This document shows positions 9,198-17,517 of a stretch of 64,000 nt of DNA, piece after piece. The stretch is from an uncultured Lachnospiraceae bacterium. GTDB taxonomy: Bacteria > Bacillota > Clostridia > Lachnospirales > Lachnospiraceae. The position numbers and the translations under genes are program-made. The notes below the pieces were generated by a model. It had not been told where the DNA came from, made no database searches, and was given only the letters and a program-made list of their open reading frames with translations. The stretch spans positions 62,001 to 126,000 of the forward strand of contig CAMWCA010000001.1 of assembly GCA_947172705.1 (NCBI GenBank), written 5' to 3'. The number at the start of each line of letters is the position of its first letter. Within the stretch, counting starts at the first letter, position 1.

Positions 9198-10057
9198 AAT
9201 TGAGACAGGATTTCTCTTGCAACATAGAGCGTCCTGTCTTTTTTTACGGACAGGGTCCATTTTACCAGGGAAAGAATGCCTTTATCAATCTCCATGCAGG
9301 TGATGCAGCGGGGGTGTACGCAGCTTCCGGTGTTCATATAATAAGGCTCATGGGGATCAAGCCGGGGTCTGTGGGTATGCCCGGTGATCAAATGCCTGTG
9401 GGAAAGCGCGGCATAGCGGCTCAGCCTTTGTTCGATCCTGTCCTTATGGGTATAATTTTTTGCGGCGCTGGTGGGGTCTGATACGCCAAAATGTTCCAAA
9501 GGTCTCCAGACATACCGGACCAGAAAGCGATTGAGCTTCCAGAAGGTGGAATTAAAGAAATCTGCCTGATGGCCGTGGGTGAGGTATAACCGAAAGTTTC
9601 CCGGGGAATTTTCAAGCATTATACTTTCGTAAAAGGGCAGTTCAGGAAACAGGGGCTGACGGCATTGTGTTTCGGTACAAAAATAGGAGGCGCACAGAGA
9701 CTTGCCATAGCCTTTCTTTTTCTTTTCCATATCGTGGTTCCCGTAGATCATATACAATCTGTTTTGCTGATGGAACAGGGAGAGGAGCCAGAACACATTG
9801 TTATGAATTTCAATGATCTGGCTCATATGCCTGTTCTCCCATAGCTCATCCCCGTCTCCAAGCTCAATATAGGTAAAGCCTTCCTCGTAGTAATGGGTGA
9901 GCGCCGTGAAATAAAGATTCTGATTTTTGAGAAAATTATCGTTGGAATCGCCTCTGCCCCGGTGGCAGTCGCTTATAATAGCGTAACGGCTGCGGCAGGT
10001 TAAGGGCAGTACAGGGGCATTTTCAAATGCACGGGTAAGACGGGAATAATAGCTCAT
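9176..10057 (-). CDS. Calcineurin-like metallophosphoesterase
   Basis: A 293-residue protein with the full set of metallophosphoesterase motifs in order: ISDCHRG (DxH, ~30), ELGDGDELWE (GDxx(D/E), ~62), IYGNHDME (GNHD, ~100), LTHGHQADF (~160) and ITGHTHRPR (GHTH, ~222). These bind a two-metal centre that cleaves phosphodiesters or phosphomonoesters. The pattern and length resemble LpxH/UDP-diacylglucosamine-hydrolase-type enzymes, but Clostridia make no lipid A, so the substrate is unknown. No signal peptide is seen. The gene follows the DUF4474 gene with a gap of only 4 bp, so the two form an operon. Its 3' end overlaps the convergent GGDEF gene by 22 bp. Confidence 0.87.
   Translation of the reverse strand: MSYYSRLTRAFENAPVLPLTCRSRYAIISDCHRGRGDSNDNFLKNQNLYFTALTHYYEEGFTYIELGDGDELWENRHMSQIIEIHNNVFWLLSLFHQQNRLYMIYGNHDMEKKKKGYGKSLCASYFCTETQCRQPLFPELPFYESIMLENSPGNFRLYLTHGHQADFFNSTFWKLNRFLVRYVWRPLEHFGVSDPTSAAKNYTHKDRIEQRLSRYAALSHRHLITGHTHRPRLDPHEPYYMNTGSCVHPRCITCMEIDKGILSLVKWTLSVKKDRTLYVAREILSQFQLPMAW
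9204..9245 (+). terminator. Intrinsic terminator of the GGDEF gene
   Basis: GACAGGA (9204-9210) pairs with TCCTGTC (9232-9238), followed by seven T. It lies inside the 3' end of the convergent phosphoesterase gene, so that gene's last codons double as the terminator. Confidence 0.75.
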
Positions 10058-10061
10058 GGGT

Positions 10062-10961
10062 TTATCCTTTCATGAAATGTTTACATCTGTAATATCTGCG
10101 GGGCTTGAGCATCCTTCGGAAAGCAAAAGGCAAAAGGTAATATAAATATAAAAGCTTATCTGCCGTAGAACAAAAATAACGGGTGATACACAAATAAATC
10201 CGGCAGAATATTTTGTTTGCAAGCTGTGCCCAGGCACGTATCAGACGTTGAAACCAATTATGGGGCTTACCGCTTTCACAGCCGAAAGAAAGACGAAGTT
10301 CATTCCCGCATACTTTGACTGTATCACAGGAGAAGTCTGTCTGGCGCAGTGCGCCCAGAAAGCTGCGAAGCATATCGCAGTCAGGGAAGAAGATCGAAGC
10401 CTCCATAGAAAGCTGCCTGGGGCTGGAAAACATCCCCATGCAGAAAGCGGTCAGCCACCAGGTCTTTTTGGAGACGGATGCAATGGCCTTTTTTCCCTTG
10501 TGAAGACAAAAGGAAAGAGGAAGCATATCGTGGTTTTCCACAGCTTGAAAATGCGCTGTGGGAAGCTCTTTTTCAGTGAGCAGCCCATCCGCATAGTAGA
10601 CGCCGATCTCTGCGCCGGTATTGATACCATATTGCCCCTTCCAGAATTCGATCAGCCAGGTGCGTCCCTGATAAGGGAAATAAACAGGCAGATCGTCAAA
10701 TACCATATTGAAATATGGTGCGGCCCGGTCAAATAATGCGGTATAGCCGGCTTCGCGCTGCCAGGCATCGTTTCGGGAAGAAATAATATCCTGCATCTCG
10801 TCATAGCAGTAGCCAAAGGGCGCTATGAGAGAGTTGAGAAGTTCACATTTTTCCAGGCAGGTCATGGAACAGACCTTTTGAACTGCCCGGCGTTTGCGGC
10901 AGGCGCCAAGAATAAAAATAAGAAGAAGTGCAAAAATAACGATAATAATAGAAAAGTACAT
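10062..10961 (-). CDS. Membrane-anchored DUF4474 protein
   Basis: A 299-residue protein: one N-terminal membrane helix (residues ~3-22), then a soluble region with the features I associate with DUF4474 (a GYCYDE segment, WQREAGY, the stretch VYFPYQGRTWLIEFWKGQYG, then a G-E-I-G-V-Y segment). The family is frequent in Lachnospiraceae and its function is unknown. The C-terminal ~60 residues contain a second hydrophobic, Tyr/Leu/Cys-rich segment (LLYLYYLLPFAF) followed by a basic tail. It is the first gene of a two-gene unit with the metallophosphoesterase and is divergent from the TPR gene at 11097. Function cannot be deduced beyond a likely membrane partner of the phosphoesterase. Confidence 0.75.
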   Translation of the reverse strand: MYFSIIIVIFALLLIFILGACRKRRAVQKVCSMTCLEKCELLNSLIAPFGYCYDEMQDIISSRNDAWQREAGYTALFDRAAPYFNMVFDDLPVYFPYQGRTWLIEFWKGQYGINTGAEIGVYYADGLLTEKELPTAHFQAVENHDMLPLSFCLHKGKKAIASVSKKTWWLTAFCMGMFSSPRQLSMEASIFFPDCDMLRSFLGALRQTDFSCDTVKVCGNELRLSFGCESGKPHNWFQRLIRAWAQLANKIFCRIYLCITRYFCSTADKLLYLYYLLPFAFRRMLKPRRYYRCKHFMKG

Positions 10962-11019
10962 AAAATAAATCCTGAAGTATATTTTACTATATCATATGTA
11001 AAGAGCATGACTGGTGCGC

Positions 11020-11047
11020 TTGAAAAATGAAATGAAAGCAGTATAAT
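11020..11047 (+). promoter_or_regulatory. Promoter of the TPR/DUF4125 gene
   Basis: TTGAAA (11020-11025), 16-bp spacer, TATAAT (11042-11047). The -10 box covers an upstream in-frame ATG (11046), so translation must begin further down, at 11097. Confidence 0.65.
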
Positions 11048-11096
11048 GAATATGGAAAAGCCAGATGGGTGTTTGAAGGAATGGAGGTCAAAGAGT

Positions 11097-13436
11097 ATGA
11101 GAATTGAACAGGTTTTGGAACAGCTCGATGCGCTTTTTGCACAGCACAGAGTGGATCAGGTAGAGGCTTTTTTGCTTCGCCGGATCGACGAGGCATCGGC
11201 AGAGGGGGACATTTCATCTCTGATCACGCTTTTGAACGAGATCATAGGACATTACAGGGAAACGGGAGAGTTTGAGAAAGCGATATCCTGCTGTAAGCAG
11301 GTGATGCTCCTGATGGATCAGGCAGGATTGACGGGAAGCGTTGCCTATGCGACGACCTTGCTGAACGTAGCGAATGCGTGCAGGGCGGCAGGGCTTTTGC
11401 GGGAATCCATGGCATATTATCAGGAAGTGAAAAAAATTTATCAGGAAAAGATGGCGCCCACAGACTTTCGCTATGCCAGCTTATATAATAATATGAGTCT
11501 TTTATTCCAGGAAATGGGAGACCATGAGAGCGCCTGTGACTGCCTGGAACGGGCTTTGGGCATTGCTCTGCTTTATAGCGAGGCAAGAATTGAGGTGGCA
11601 GTGACATACACAAACCTTGCCGCTTCTCAACTGAAGCTGGGGCGATATGAGGAGGCAATCGAAAATCTGAAAAAGGCTTTTGGTCTTTTTGAGATGGATG
11701 AGGATAGAGACTATCACTATAGCGGCGCTCTTTCCGCAATGGGAGAGGCGCAGTACCTTGCCGGCAATCTGGAGGAGTCGGCACGTTATTATCAGTTGGC
11801 GCTTCGTGAAATTGAAAGAAATGTAGGTAAAAATAAAGCATATGAGATCACCTTGCAAAATCTCAATGCAGTGACGGAAAAAATGCAGAATCTTCCGGTA
11901 AAAAACCGGCAGTTTCAAAATGGGTTAGAGCTGTGCCGCGCCTTTTACGAGGAATATGGAAAGCCTATGATCCATGAAAAGTTTCCTGAATATGAAGAGA
12001 TGATTGCAGTAGGGCTTGTAGGAGAGGGATCAGACTGTTTTGGATTTGACGATCAGGTGTCAAGGGATCATGATTTTGGCCCCGGCTTCTGCATGTGGCT
12101 TACGGATCAGGTATATGATGAGATCGGAGAAAAGCTGCAAAGGGCTTATGAGACCCTTCCCGCCACATACATGGGAATTACCCGTTTTACTACGGCAAAA
12201 GCGCAAAGAAGGGTGGGGGTATTCCGGATCGGCGATTTCTATGAAAATCTGATCGGGCTTAAGGATGTACCCACCACCAGGAACCAGTGGCTGTTTTTGG
12301 AGGATTACCGGCTTGCCACAGCGGTAAACGGTAAGGTGTTTCGGGATGATCTGGGGGAATTTACAAGAATACGCCGGGGCATTCTTGCTTATTACCCGGA
12401 AGAAGTACGAATCAGGAAAATAGCAAGAGAAGCGGCGCTGATGGCACAATCAGGGCAGTATAATTATGCCAGGATGTTTGGCAGAGGAGAGACGGTTACA
12501 GCGGCTATCGCCCTCTCTGAATTTATGAAGCATACCATGGCAATGGTCTATCTTTTAAATCGAACTTATGCGCCTTTTTATAAATGGATGCACAGAGGAA
12601 TGGAGCGGCTTGCCATTCTTCCGGAAATCAGGGATATTTTGAATGCGCTGGTGGATTTCCCCAGGGGCGATGAACGGATTCCCCAGACCATTGAGATCAT
12701 AGTGGCGCTGATCATTGGAGAAATGAAAAAACAGGGACTCACCAACGGAGAGGACAATTATCTGGATCATCATACGGATAATATACTGAAAAGCATAACC
12801 CAGAAGGAAAAACCGGATGATTCCTTTAAGGCGGCTTTGGTAAATGAGCTTGTGTCTTTGGAGTGGGAGGCGTTTGATAAGGTAGAAAACGAAGGGGGAA
12901 GAGCGGATTGTCAGAATGACTGGAACACCTTTTCCATTATGCGCAAGAGCCAGTACTACACATGGACAGAGGAGATGCTGAAAAGCTATATCAAGGATTT
13001 CCACAGGGCAAATGACAGGGGATGGAATCTGGTGACAGAAAAATACGGACGGATGATGGAGAGTACCGCGCCCCTCAGGTACAAACAACTCAGGGATTCT
13101 TTTCCCCAGATTCCGGAGGCAAAGAAAGAGATCATCAAAGAGATCGTAAAAATACAGGTGGGATGGATGGAGGAGTTTGCGCTCAAATATCCCAGGACGG
13201 CAGGAAATGCCCGAAGTATCCATACTTCAGAGGATACGCCTTACAATACCTCCTATGAAACCTATCTTCGGGGAGAAATATCCACTTATTCGGACGAGAC
13301 ATTGGATCTGTACGGAAGATTTATCGCCCGGCTCTGCATGGAAAATAAAAATCTTGCGGAAATGACCATGGCAAACACGGCATTTCTTTATGGCTATGGT
13401 TCTTTGGAGGAACTGGAGGAAAGGTTGTCGTCTTAA
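11097..13436 (+). CDS. TPR repeat protein with DUF4037 and DUF4125 domains
   Basis: A 779-residue cytoplasmic protein. Residues ~1-265 are tandem TPR-like helical pairs (for example YASLYNNMSLLFQEMGDHES and YTNLAASQLKLGRYEEAI). Residues ~285-550 match DUF4037, a nucleotidyltransferase-fold family; the segment GLVGEGSDCFGFDD followed by SRDHDFG carries the G-S and D-x-D elements of that fold. Residues ~590-775 match DUF4125 (WEAFDKVENEGGRADCQNDW, then WNLVTEKYGRMM). The ATG at 11097 has GGAGGT 8 nt upstream; the earlier in-frame ATG at 11046 lies in the -10 box. The MATE gene begins 2 bp after the stop, so the two are co-transcribed. Biochemical function is unknown: the nucleotidyltransferase domain may modify a small molecule or protein bound by the TPRs (inference). 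Confidence 0.85.
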   Translation: MRIEQVLEQLDALFAQHRVDQVEAFLLRRIDEASAEGDISSLITLLNEIIGHYRETGEFEKAISCCKQVMLLMDQAGLTGSVAYATTLLNVANACRAAGLLRESMAYYQEVKKIYQEKMAPTDFRYASLYNNMSLLFQEMGDHESACDCLERALGIALLYSEARIEVAVTYTNLAASQLKLGRYEEAIENLKKAFGLFEMDEDRDYHYSGALSAMGEAQYLAGNLEESARYYQLALREIERNVGKNKAYEITLQNLNAVTEKMQNLPVKNRQFQNGLELCRAFYEEYGKPMIHEKFPEYEEMIAVGLVGEGSDCFGFDDQVSRDHDFGPGFCMWLTDQVYDEIGEKLQRAYETLPATYMGITRFTTAKAQRRVGVFRIGDFYENLIGLKDVPTTRNQWLFLEDYRLATAVNGKVFRDDLGEFTRIRRGILAYYPEEVRIRKIAREAALMAQSGQYNYARMFGRGETVTAAIALSEFMKHTMAMVYLLNRTYAPFYKWMHRGMERLAILPEIRDILNALVDFPRGDERIPQTIEIIVALIIGEMKKQGLTNGEDNYLDHHTDNILKSITQKEKPDDSFKAALVNELVSLEWEAFDKVENEGGRADCQNDWNTFSIMRKSQYYTWTEEMLKSYIKDFHRANDRGWNLVTEKYGRMMESTAPLRYKQLRDSFPQIPEAKKEIIKEIVKIQVGWMEEFALKYPRTAGNARSIHTSEDTPYNTSYETYLRGEISTYSDETLDLYGRFIARLCMENKNLAEMTMANTAFLYGYGSLEELEERLSS

Positions 13437-13437
13437 T

Positions 13438-14799
13438 ATGGAAAAGAAAGTACAAAAATCCTATGAAATTGATATGTGCAACGGACCTTTGTTTGGCAAG
13501 ATCCTGTTGTTTACACTGCCTCTCATGCTTTCGGGGATTTTACAGCTTCTGTTTAATGCGGCAGATGTGATCGTAGTGGGAAGATTTGCAGGAAACGAGG
13601 CGCTTGCAGCGGTAGGTTCTACCGGTTCTCTTACCAATTTACTGGTGAATCTCTTTATCGGTCTGTCTGTGGGAGCCAACGTGCTGGTGGCAAGATATTA
13701 TGGAGCAAAACAGGAGGAGGAGGTAAGCCAGACAGTGCATACCTCTGTCCTGGTCAGCATTGCAGGAGGCGTTTTGCTGACATTGATCGGTATTATAACG
13801 GCAAGACCTCTTTTGCTTTTGATGGATACGCCCGGAGATGTAATTGAGCATTCTGTGCTGTATATGCGCATTTACTTTATGGGGATGCCGGTTATGCTGC
13901 TGTTTAATTTTGGAAGCGCTATTCTGAGAGCAATTGGCGATACCAGAAGACCCTTGTTTTATCTTATAATAGCAGGTGTTATAAATGTTATTTTGAATCT
14001 GTGCTTTGTGATTTCCTTCCATATGGGCGTTGCAGGGGTAGCGCTTGCCACAGTTATTTCTCAATGTGTGTCAACCGGATTGATCGTCAAGTGTCTGATG
14101 GAGAGTACGGGAAGCTTTCGGCTGTGTGCCGAAAAACTTCATATGAATTGGGAGAAATTCAGAAAAATTGCGGCAATTGGGCTTCCGGCAGGAATACAGG
14201 GTTCTCTTTTTTCCATTTCCAATGTATTGATCCAATCTTCAGTCAATTCTTTTGGCGCCATTGCCATGGCGGGAAACACCGCGGGAAGCAATGTGGAGGG
14301 ATTTGTCTATACTGCAATGAATTCGGTACATCAGACTGCGGTGAGCTTTACGGGGCAGAATCTGGGGGGAAAGCGGTATGACCGCATCAATAAAATTTTA
14401 ATAGAATGTCTTTTGTTTGTAACGACAATTGGTCTGGTGATGGGTAATGGCGTAGTGTTTTTGGGGAATCAGATATTGGGCTTTTATTCTCCCGATCCCC
14501 AGGTGATTGCTTACGGCTTGCAGAGGATGCAGGTGATATGCACTTTTTACTGTCTCTGCGGCATTATGGATGTGCTGGTGGGGAGTATCCGAGGTCTGGG
14601 CTATGCAGTAATGCCAATGATCGTATCTCTCTTGGGAGCCTGTGTGTTTCGGGTGATCTGGATCTATACCATATTTCAGTGGGACAGGACCCTTCACACC
14701 CTGTACATTTCTTACCCGGTATCCTGGACGATCACGGCAATGGTACATATGATCTGCTTCTTTGTTGTACGCAGTAAATTAAAGGAAAAGAAAGCATAG
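13438..14799 (+). CDS. MATE-family multidrug/cation exporter
   Basis: A 453-residue polytopic protein with about 12 membrane helices and the MATE signature (FGKILLFTLPLMLSGILQ; NAADVIVVGRFAGNEALAAV; TGSLTNLLVNLFIGLSVG). The family exports cationic drugs and metabolites in exchange for Na+ or H+. Length is typical of MatE proteins. The start at 13438 lies 2 bp after the preceding TAA and is preceded by GGAGGAAAGG (13415-13424), which lies in the end of the upstream gene, so translational coupling is likely. A HAD phosphatase gene follows after 9 bp. The substrate is unknown. Confidence 0.9.
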   Translation: MEKKVQKSYEIDMCNGPLFGKILLFTLPLMLSGILQLLFNAADVIVVGRFAGNEALAAVGSTGSLTNLLVNLFIGLSVGANVLVARYYGAKQEEEVSQTVHTSVLVSIAGGVLLTLIGIITARPLLLLMDTPGDVIEHSVLYMRIYFMGMPVMLLFNFGSAILRAIGDTRRPLFYLIIAGVINVILNLCFVISFHMGVAGVALATVISQCVSTGLIVKCLMESTGSFRLCAEKLHMNWEKFRKIAAIGLPAGIQGSLFSISNVLIQSSVNSFGAIAMAGNTAGSNVEGFVYTAMNSVHQTAVSFTGQNLGGKRYDRINKILIECLLFVTTIGLVMGNGVVFLGNQILGFYSPDPQVIAYGLQRMQVICTFYCLCGIMDVLVGSIRGLGYAVMPMIVSLLGACVFRVIWIYTIFQWDRTLHTLYISYPVSWTITAMVHMICFFVVRSKLKEKKA

Positions 14800-14808
14800 G
14801 TTAGATCA

Positions 14809-15510
14809 ATGAGAGTAGAGAAAGAGAAACCTGAAAAGAAAAAATATCAGGCGGTTGTTTTTGATCTGGACGGCACCCTTCTAAATACCCTGGAAGATTT
14901 AATGGACAGTGTAAATTATGGGCTTAGAAGCAATGGCATGCCCGAGAGAAGCCTTGAAGAGATCAGACGGTTTGTAGGAAATGGGGTACAGAGACTGGTG
15001 AGTCTTGCGGTACCGGAAGGAACCGGCGGCAAGGAACAGGACAAGGTATTTGCAGCATTTAAAGAGCATTACAGGGTACATTGCAATGATAAAACAAACC
15101 TTTATCCCGGTATCCGGGCACTGCTGCAGGAACTGAAAGAGCGGGGGATTCCCATGGCGATTGTGTCCAATAAGCTTCAGGAAGGGGTAGATGCCCTGAC
15201 AGAGCAGTACTTTAAGGAATATGTAAAAGCGGCAATTGGCGCAAGGGAAGGCATCCGGAAAAAACCGGCGCCGGATGCAGTGCTGGAAGCGCTGCGGATC
15301 TTGGGAGTTTCAAGGGAACAGGCTGTTTTTGTGGGGGATTCCGAGGTTGACATTGCAACGGCAGGAAATGCCCGGATGGATTGCATTACGGTGGCATGGG
15401 GCTTCCGCACCAGGGAGGAGCAGGAGAAGGCGGGAGCGAATTGCTTTGTGGAGGAACCGGGGGAGATTGTGGAATTGGTTTGTGGGGGAATGTATAGTGA
15501 AATAAAATAA
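14809..15510 (+). CDS. HAD-superfamily phosphatase, phosphoglycolate-phosphatase-like
   Basis: A 233-residue HAD hydrolase with motif I FDLDGTLLNT (nucleophile and acid Asp, ~residues 20-29), motif II IVSNKL, motif III KKPAPDAV, and motif IV GDSEVDIATA. A helical cap lies between motifs I and II, as in Gph/PpaX enzymes, which hydrolyse phosphoglycolate or pyrophosphate. Genuine substrate assignment is not possible from sequence alone. The ATG at 14809 has only a weak ribosome site, and the gene lies 9 bp after the MATE gene, so expression is probably by read-through or coupling. The unit ends at a gene-free gap with long palindromes. Confidence 0.85.
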   Translation: MRVEKEKPEKKKYQAVVFDLDGTLLNTLEDLMDSVNYGLRSNGMPERSLEEIRRFVGNGVQRLVSLAVPEGTGGKEQDKVFAAFKEHYRVHCNDKTNLYPGIRALLQELKERGIPMAIVSNKLQEGVDALTEQYFKEYVKAAIGAREGIRKKPAPDAVLEALRILGVSREQAVFVGDSEVDIATAGNARMDCITVAWGFRTREEQEKAGANCFVEEPGEIVELVCGGMYSEIK

Positions 15511-15518
15511 AATAAAAG

Positions 15519-15787
15519 GGATTGGCGTGTCGGGCGGCATAAGCCGGGGCTGTATGGGGCGCTGGGGCGGATGTACAGAGATAAGAAGAACTAAGCATCC
15601 CCCTCATAGGACGCGGCAGGCGGCGCAATCGGCGCAGTTGGGCATCCATGCCCAAATTGCGCCTTGATCGGACCTCCTGTCCGATCATTGCTGGGTGTCG
15701 ATGGGATGCTAAGTTCTTCTAATCTCTTCCCATACGCCCCAGCCGCCCTCATACAGCCCCGGCTTATGCCGCCCAACACACCAATCC
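15519..15787. repeat. Long nested inverted repeat (~270 bp), possible MITE or structured RNA
   Basis: Outer arms 15519-15601 and 15703-15787 pair over ~83 bp with few mismatches. The core, 15532-15556 with 15750-15774, is a perfect 25-bp match. Between the arms lie two further hairpins: 15638-15655 (TTGGGCAT/ATGCCCAA, extended by GGCGCAAT 15623-15630 with ATTGCGCC 15656-15663) and 15666-15686 (GATCGGAC/GTCCGATC). The whole folds as a long stem carrying a branched head. It is GC-richer than its flanks, holds no believable coding frame and shows no clear target-site duplication. Confidence 0.7.
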
Positions 15788-15907
15788 TCCCCCAATCTGC
15801 GATACATTCGCATGGGCGAAGTAAGCGAAAATACAATGGATACGATAAAATTAAGTTGCGATTATATTTTTGCGATTTAGCTTTAGCTTATATTTTTGAC
15901 AGTGTCA

Positions 15908-16120
15908 GGGAAAAGCCCTGGTATGGGATAGGGGATGGGGAGGAGGGAAAGAGATTTACAGGAACGACTGTGCACCATGGAGATGAGACTCTAAAAATTG
16001 CAGAAGCCTATGCTTCTGCAATTTTTGCTTTACGGGCTCATCGCAATGCCCGGTGCAATGGAGTGACTGTGAATTCTTTTCCCGCCTCCCCATCCCCTAT
16101 CCCATACCAGGGCTTTTCCC
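15908..16120. repeat. Second long palindrome (~213 bp) with 36-bp perfect arms
   Basis: 15908-15943 is an exact reverse complement of 16085-16120 (36 bp). Pairing continues imperfectly inward (GGGAAAGAGATTTACAG against its partner near 16068-16083; TGCACC and GATGAG blocks) to a central perfect 15-bp hairpin, 15993-16007 with 16012-16026 and a 4-nt loop. The element is thus palindromic over its whole length. It is unrelated in sequence to the palindrome at 15519-15787, from which it is separated by ~120 AT-rich bases in which I see no gene. Confidence 0.7.
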
Positions 16121-16140
16121 GTCCCTCCGTCCCTAAAAAT

Positions 16141-16174
16141 ATATATTGACAATATTGTTAATATATGATATATA
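16141..16174 (+). promoter_or_regulatory. Promoter and probable operator of the GntR/ABC operon
   Basis: TTGACA (16146-16151), 17-bp spacer, TATATA (16169-16174). The -35 box is embedded in a 26-bp palindrome, 16141-16166, with one mismatched pair (centre CAATATTG). Such a dyad over the -35 box fits autorepression by the downstream YtrA-type regulator. Confidence 0.6.
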
Positions 16175-16208
16175 CATTATACGAGGAATACACATAAGGT
16201 GGTAAAAG

Positions 16209-16583
16209 ATGGAAATTATAATCAGCAACACAAGCGATAAACCAATTTATGAACAGATCACCATTCAGATCAAGACAATGGTGATGAACGGCAGGCTGAA
16301 GGAAGGGGATCCCCTTCCCTCTATGAGAACCCTTGCAAAGGAGCTTCGAATCAGCGTCATTACCACAAAACGCGCTTATGAGGATTTGGAGCGGGACGGC
16401 TTTATCACCACAGTGGTGGGGAAAGGAAGCTTTGTAAAGGCGGCGGACACCAGGCTGGTCAGGGAGGAAAAGCTAAAGCAGGTGGAAGAATTGCTTTCAG
16501 AGGCGGTTGACCTGGCACAGCAGAGTGGAATTAAGAAAGAGGAAGTGGAGGAAATTCTTGCACTGCTTTATCAGGAGGAATGA
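16209..16583 (+). CDS. GntR-family regulator, YtrA subfamily
   Basis: A 124-residue protein: a GntR winged helix-turn-helix at residues ~10-78 (DKPIYEQITIQIKTMVMNGR, then LPSMRTLAKELRISVITTKRAYEDLERDG, and GKGSFV), followed by a short ~45-residue helical tail. The absence of a large effector domain defines the YtrA group, which typically controls the ABC exporter genes directly downstream and is released by cell-wall-active agents in some species. AGGTGG precedes the ATG. The stop overlaps the region leading into the ATP-binding gene. A palindrome over the -35 box suggests autoregulation. Confidence 0.9.
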   Translation: MEIIISNTSDKPIYEQITIQIKTMVMNGRLKEGDPLPSMRTLAKELRISVITTKRAYEDLERDGFITTVVGKGSFVKAADTRLVREEKLKQVEELLSEAVDLAQQSGIKKEEVEEILALLYQEE

Positions 16584-16591
16584 GAGGTAAA

Positions 16592-17497
16592 ATGAGTATG
16601 GAACATGCAATCAAGGTACAAAATTTATATAAGCAATATGACGGCTTTAAATTAGATAACATAAGCTTTGAAATTCCAACGGGAACCATCGTAGGATTTG
16701 TGGGAGAAAACGGAGCAGGGAAAAGCACTACCATATCATCCCTGCTGGGGTTGATTCCTGTGGACGAAGGCAGGATCGAGGTGTTGGGGCATGAGGTAAA
16801 AAGGGACGAAAAGGACGGTTCCTGGAAGGAACAGGTAGGCGTAGCGTTTGACGAGTGCAATTTTCCTACCGTATTAAAAGTCAAAGATGTGCAGAATATT
16901 ATGAAAAATATATATCATACATGGGATCAGGATAAATTTATGGGATATATGAAGCGGTTTGAGATTCCTCTTAATAAGAAGATCAAGGAACTGTCCAAGG
17001 GAATGAAAATGAAGCTTTCCATTGCAGTGGCAATGTCCCATGACAGCAGGCTTTTGATCCTGGACGAGGCGACCAGTGGTCTGGACCCTGTGGTCAGAAA
17101 TGAAATCCTGGATCTTTTCAGGGAGTATATTGAAGACGAACAGCATACCATCTTTATGTCCTCACATATAACGTCTGATATTGAAAAGGTTGCAGATTAC
17201 ATTATGCTGGTTCATAAGGGAAAGCTTTTGTTTATGGAAAATAAAGATGAAATGTTATACAACTATGGAATTGTAAGATGTACTGGAGAACAGGCGGCGT
17301 TGCTTCCCGGGGACATTGTGATCGGAAAGGAAGAAACAAGATTTGAGACCAGCGTGCTTGTGAAGGATATCAACCGCGTTAAGGAAAGCAGTTTCTTTGA
17401 GGAGGCGGAGAGGATCAGCGGCAGTCGTCCCATAGTGGACCGCGCCAACATAGAGGATGTGCTTTTGTATATTGTTCGATCAGAAAAGCAGATGTAA
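16592..17497 (+). CDS. ABC exporter ATP-binding protein
   Basis: About 301 residues with Walker A GENGAGKST (~residues 37-45), signature LSKGMKMKL, Walker B LLILDEATSGLDP and switch His in MSSHITSD. This is the single ATPase domain of a drug/bacitracin-type ABC-2 exporter (YtrB/BcrA-like), with a C-terminal ~80-residue extension of unknown role. ATG at 16592 is chosen because GAGGT lies 4 nt upstream; an in-frame ATG at 16580 overlaps the regulator stop and would leave no room for its site, and one at 16598 is also possible. It works with the membrane protein encoded 20 bp downstream. Confidence 0.9.
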   Translation: MSMEHAIKVQNLYKQYDGFKLDNISFEIPTGTIVGFVGENGAGKSTTISSLLGLIPVDEGRIEVLGHEVKRDEKDGSWKEQVGVAFDECNFPTVLKVKDVQNIMKNIYHTWDQDKFMGYMKRFEIPLNKKIKELSKGMKMKLSIAVAMSHDSRLLILDEATSGLDPVVRNEILDLFREYIEDEQHTIFMSSHITSDIEKVADYIMLVHKGKLLFMENKDEMLYNYGIVRCTGEQAALLPGDIVIGKEETRFETSVLVKDINRVKESSFFEEAERISGSRPIVDRANIEDVLLYIVRSEKQM

Positions 17498-17517
17498 TGG
17501 AAAGGGTGGAATGAGAA

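Noticed and set aside
10248..10736. A 162-residue plus-strand frame opposite the DUF4474 gene
   Set aside because: It is antisense to a recognised domain, lacks a ribosome site and has no protein-like motif.
15664..16149. A 161-residue open frame between the HAD and GntR genes
   Set aside because: It runs across both long palindromes, has no ribosome site and its translation is Pro/Arg-rich and low in recognisable structure; the frame is a by-product of GC-rich inverted repeats.
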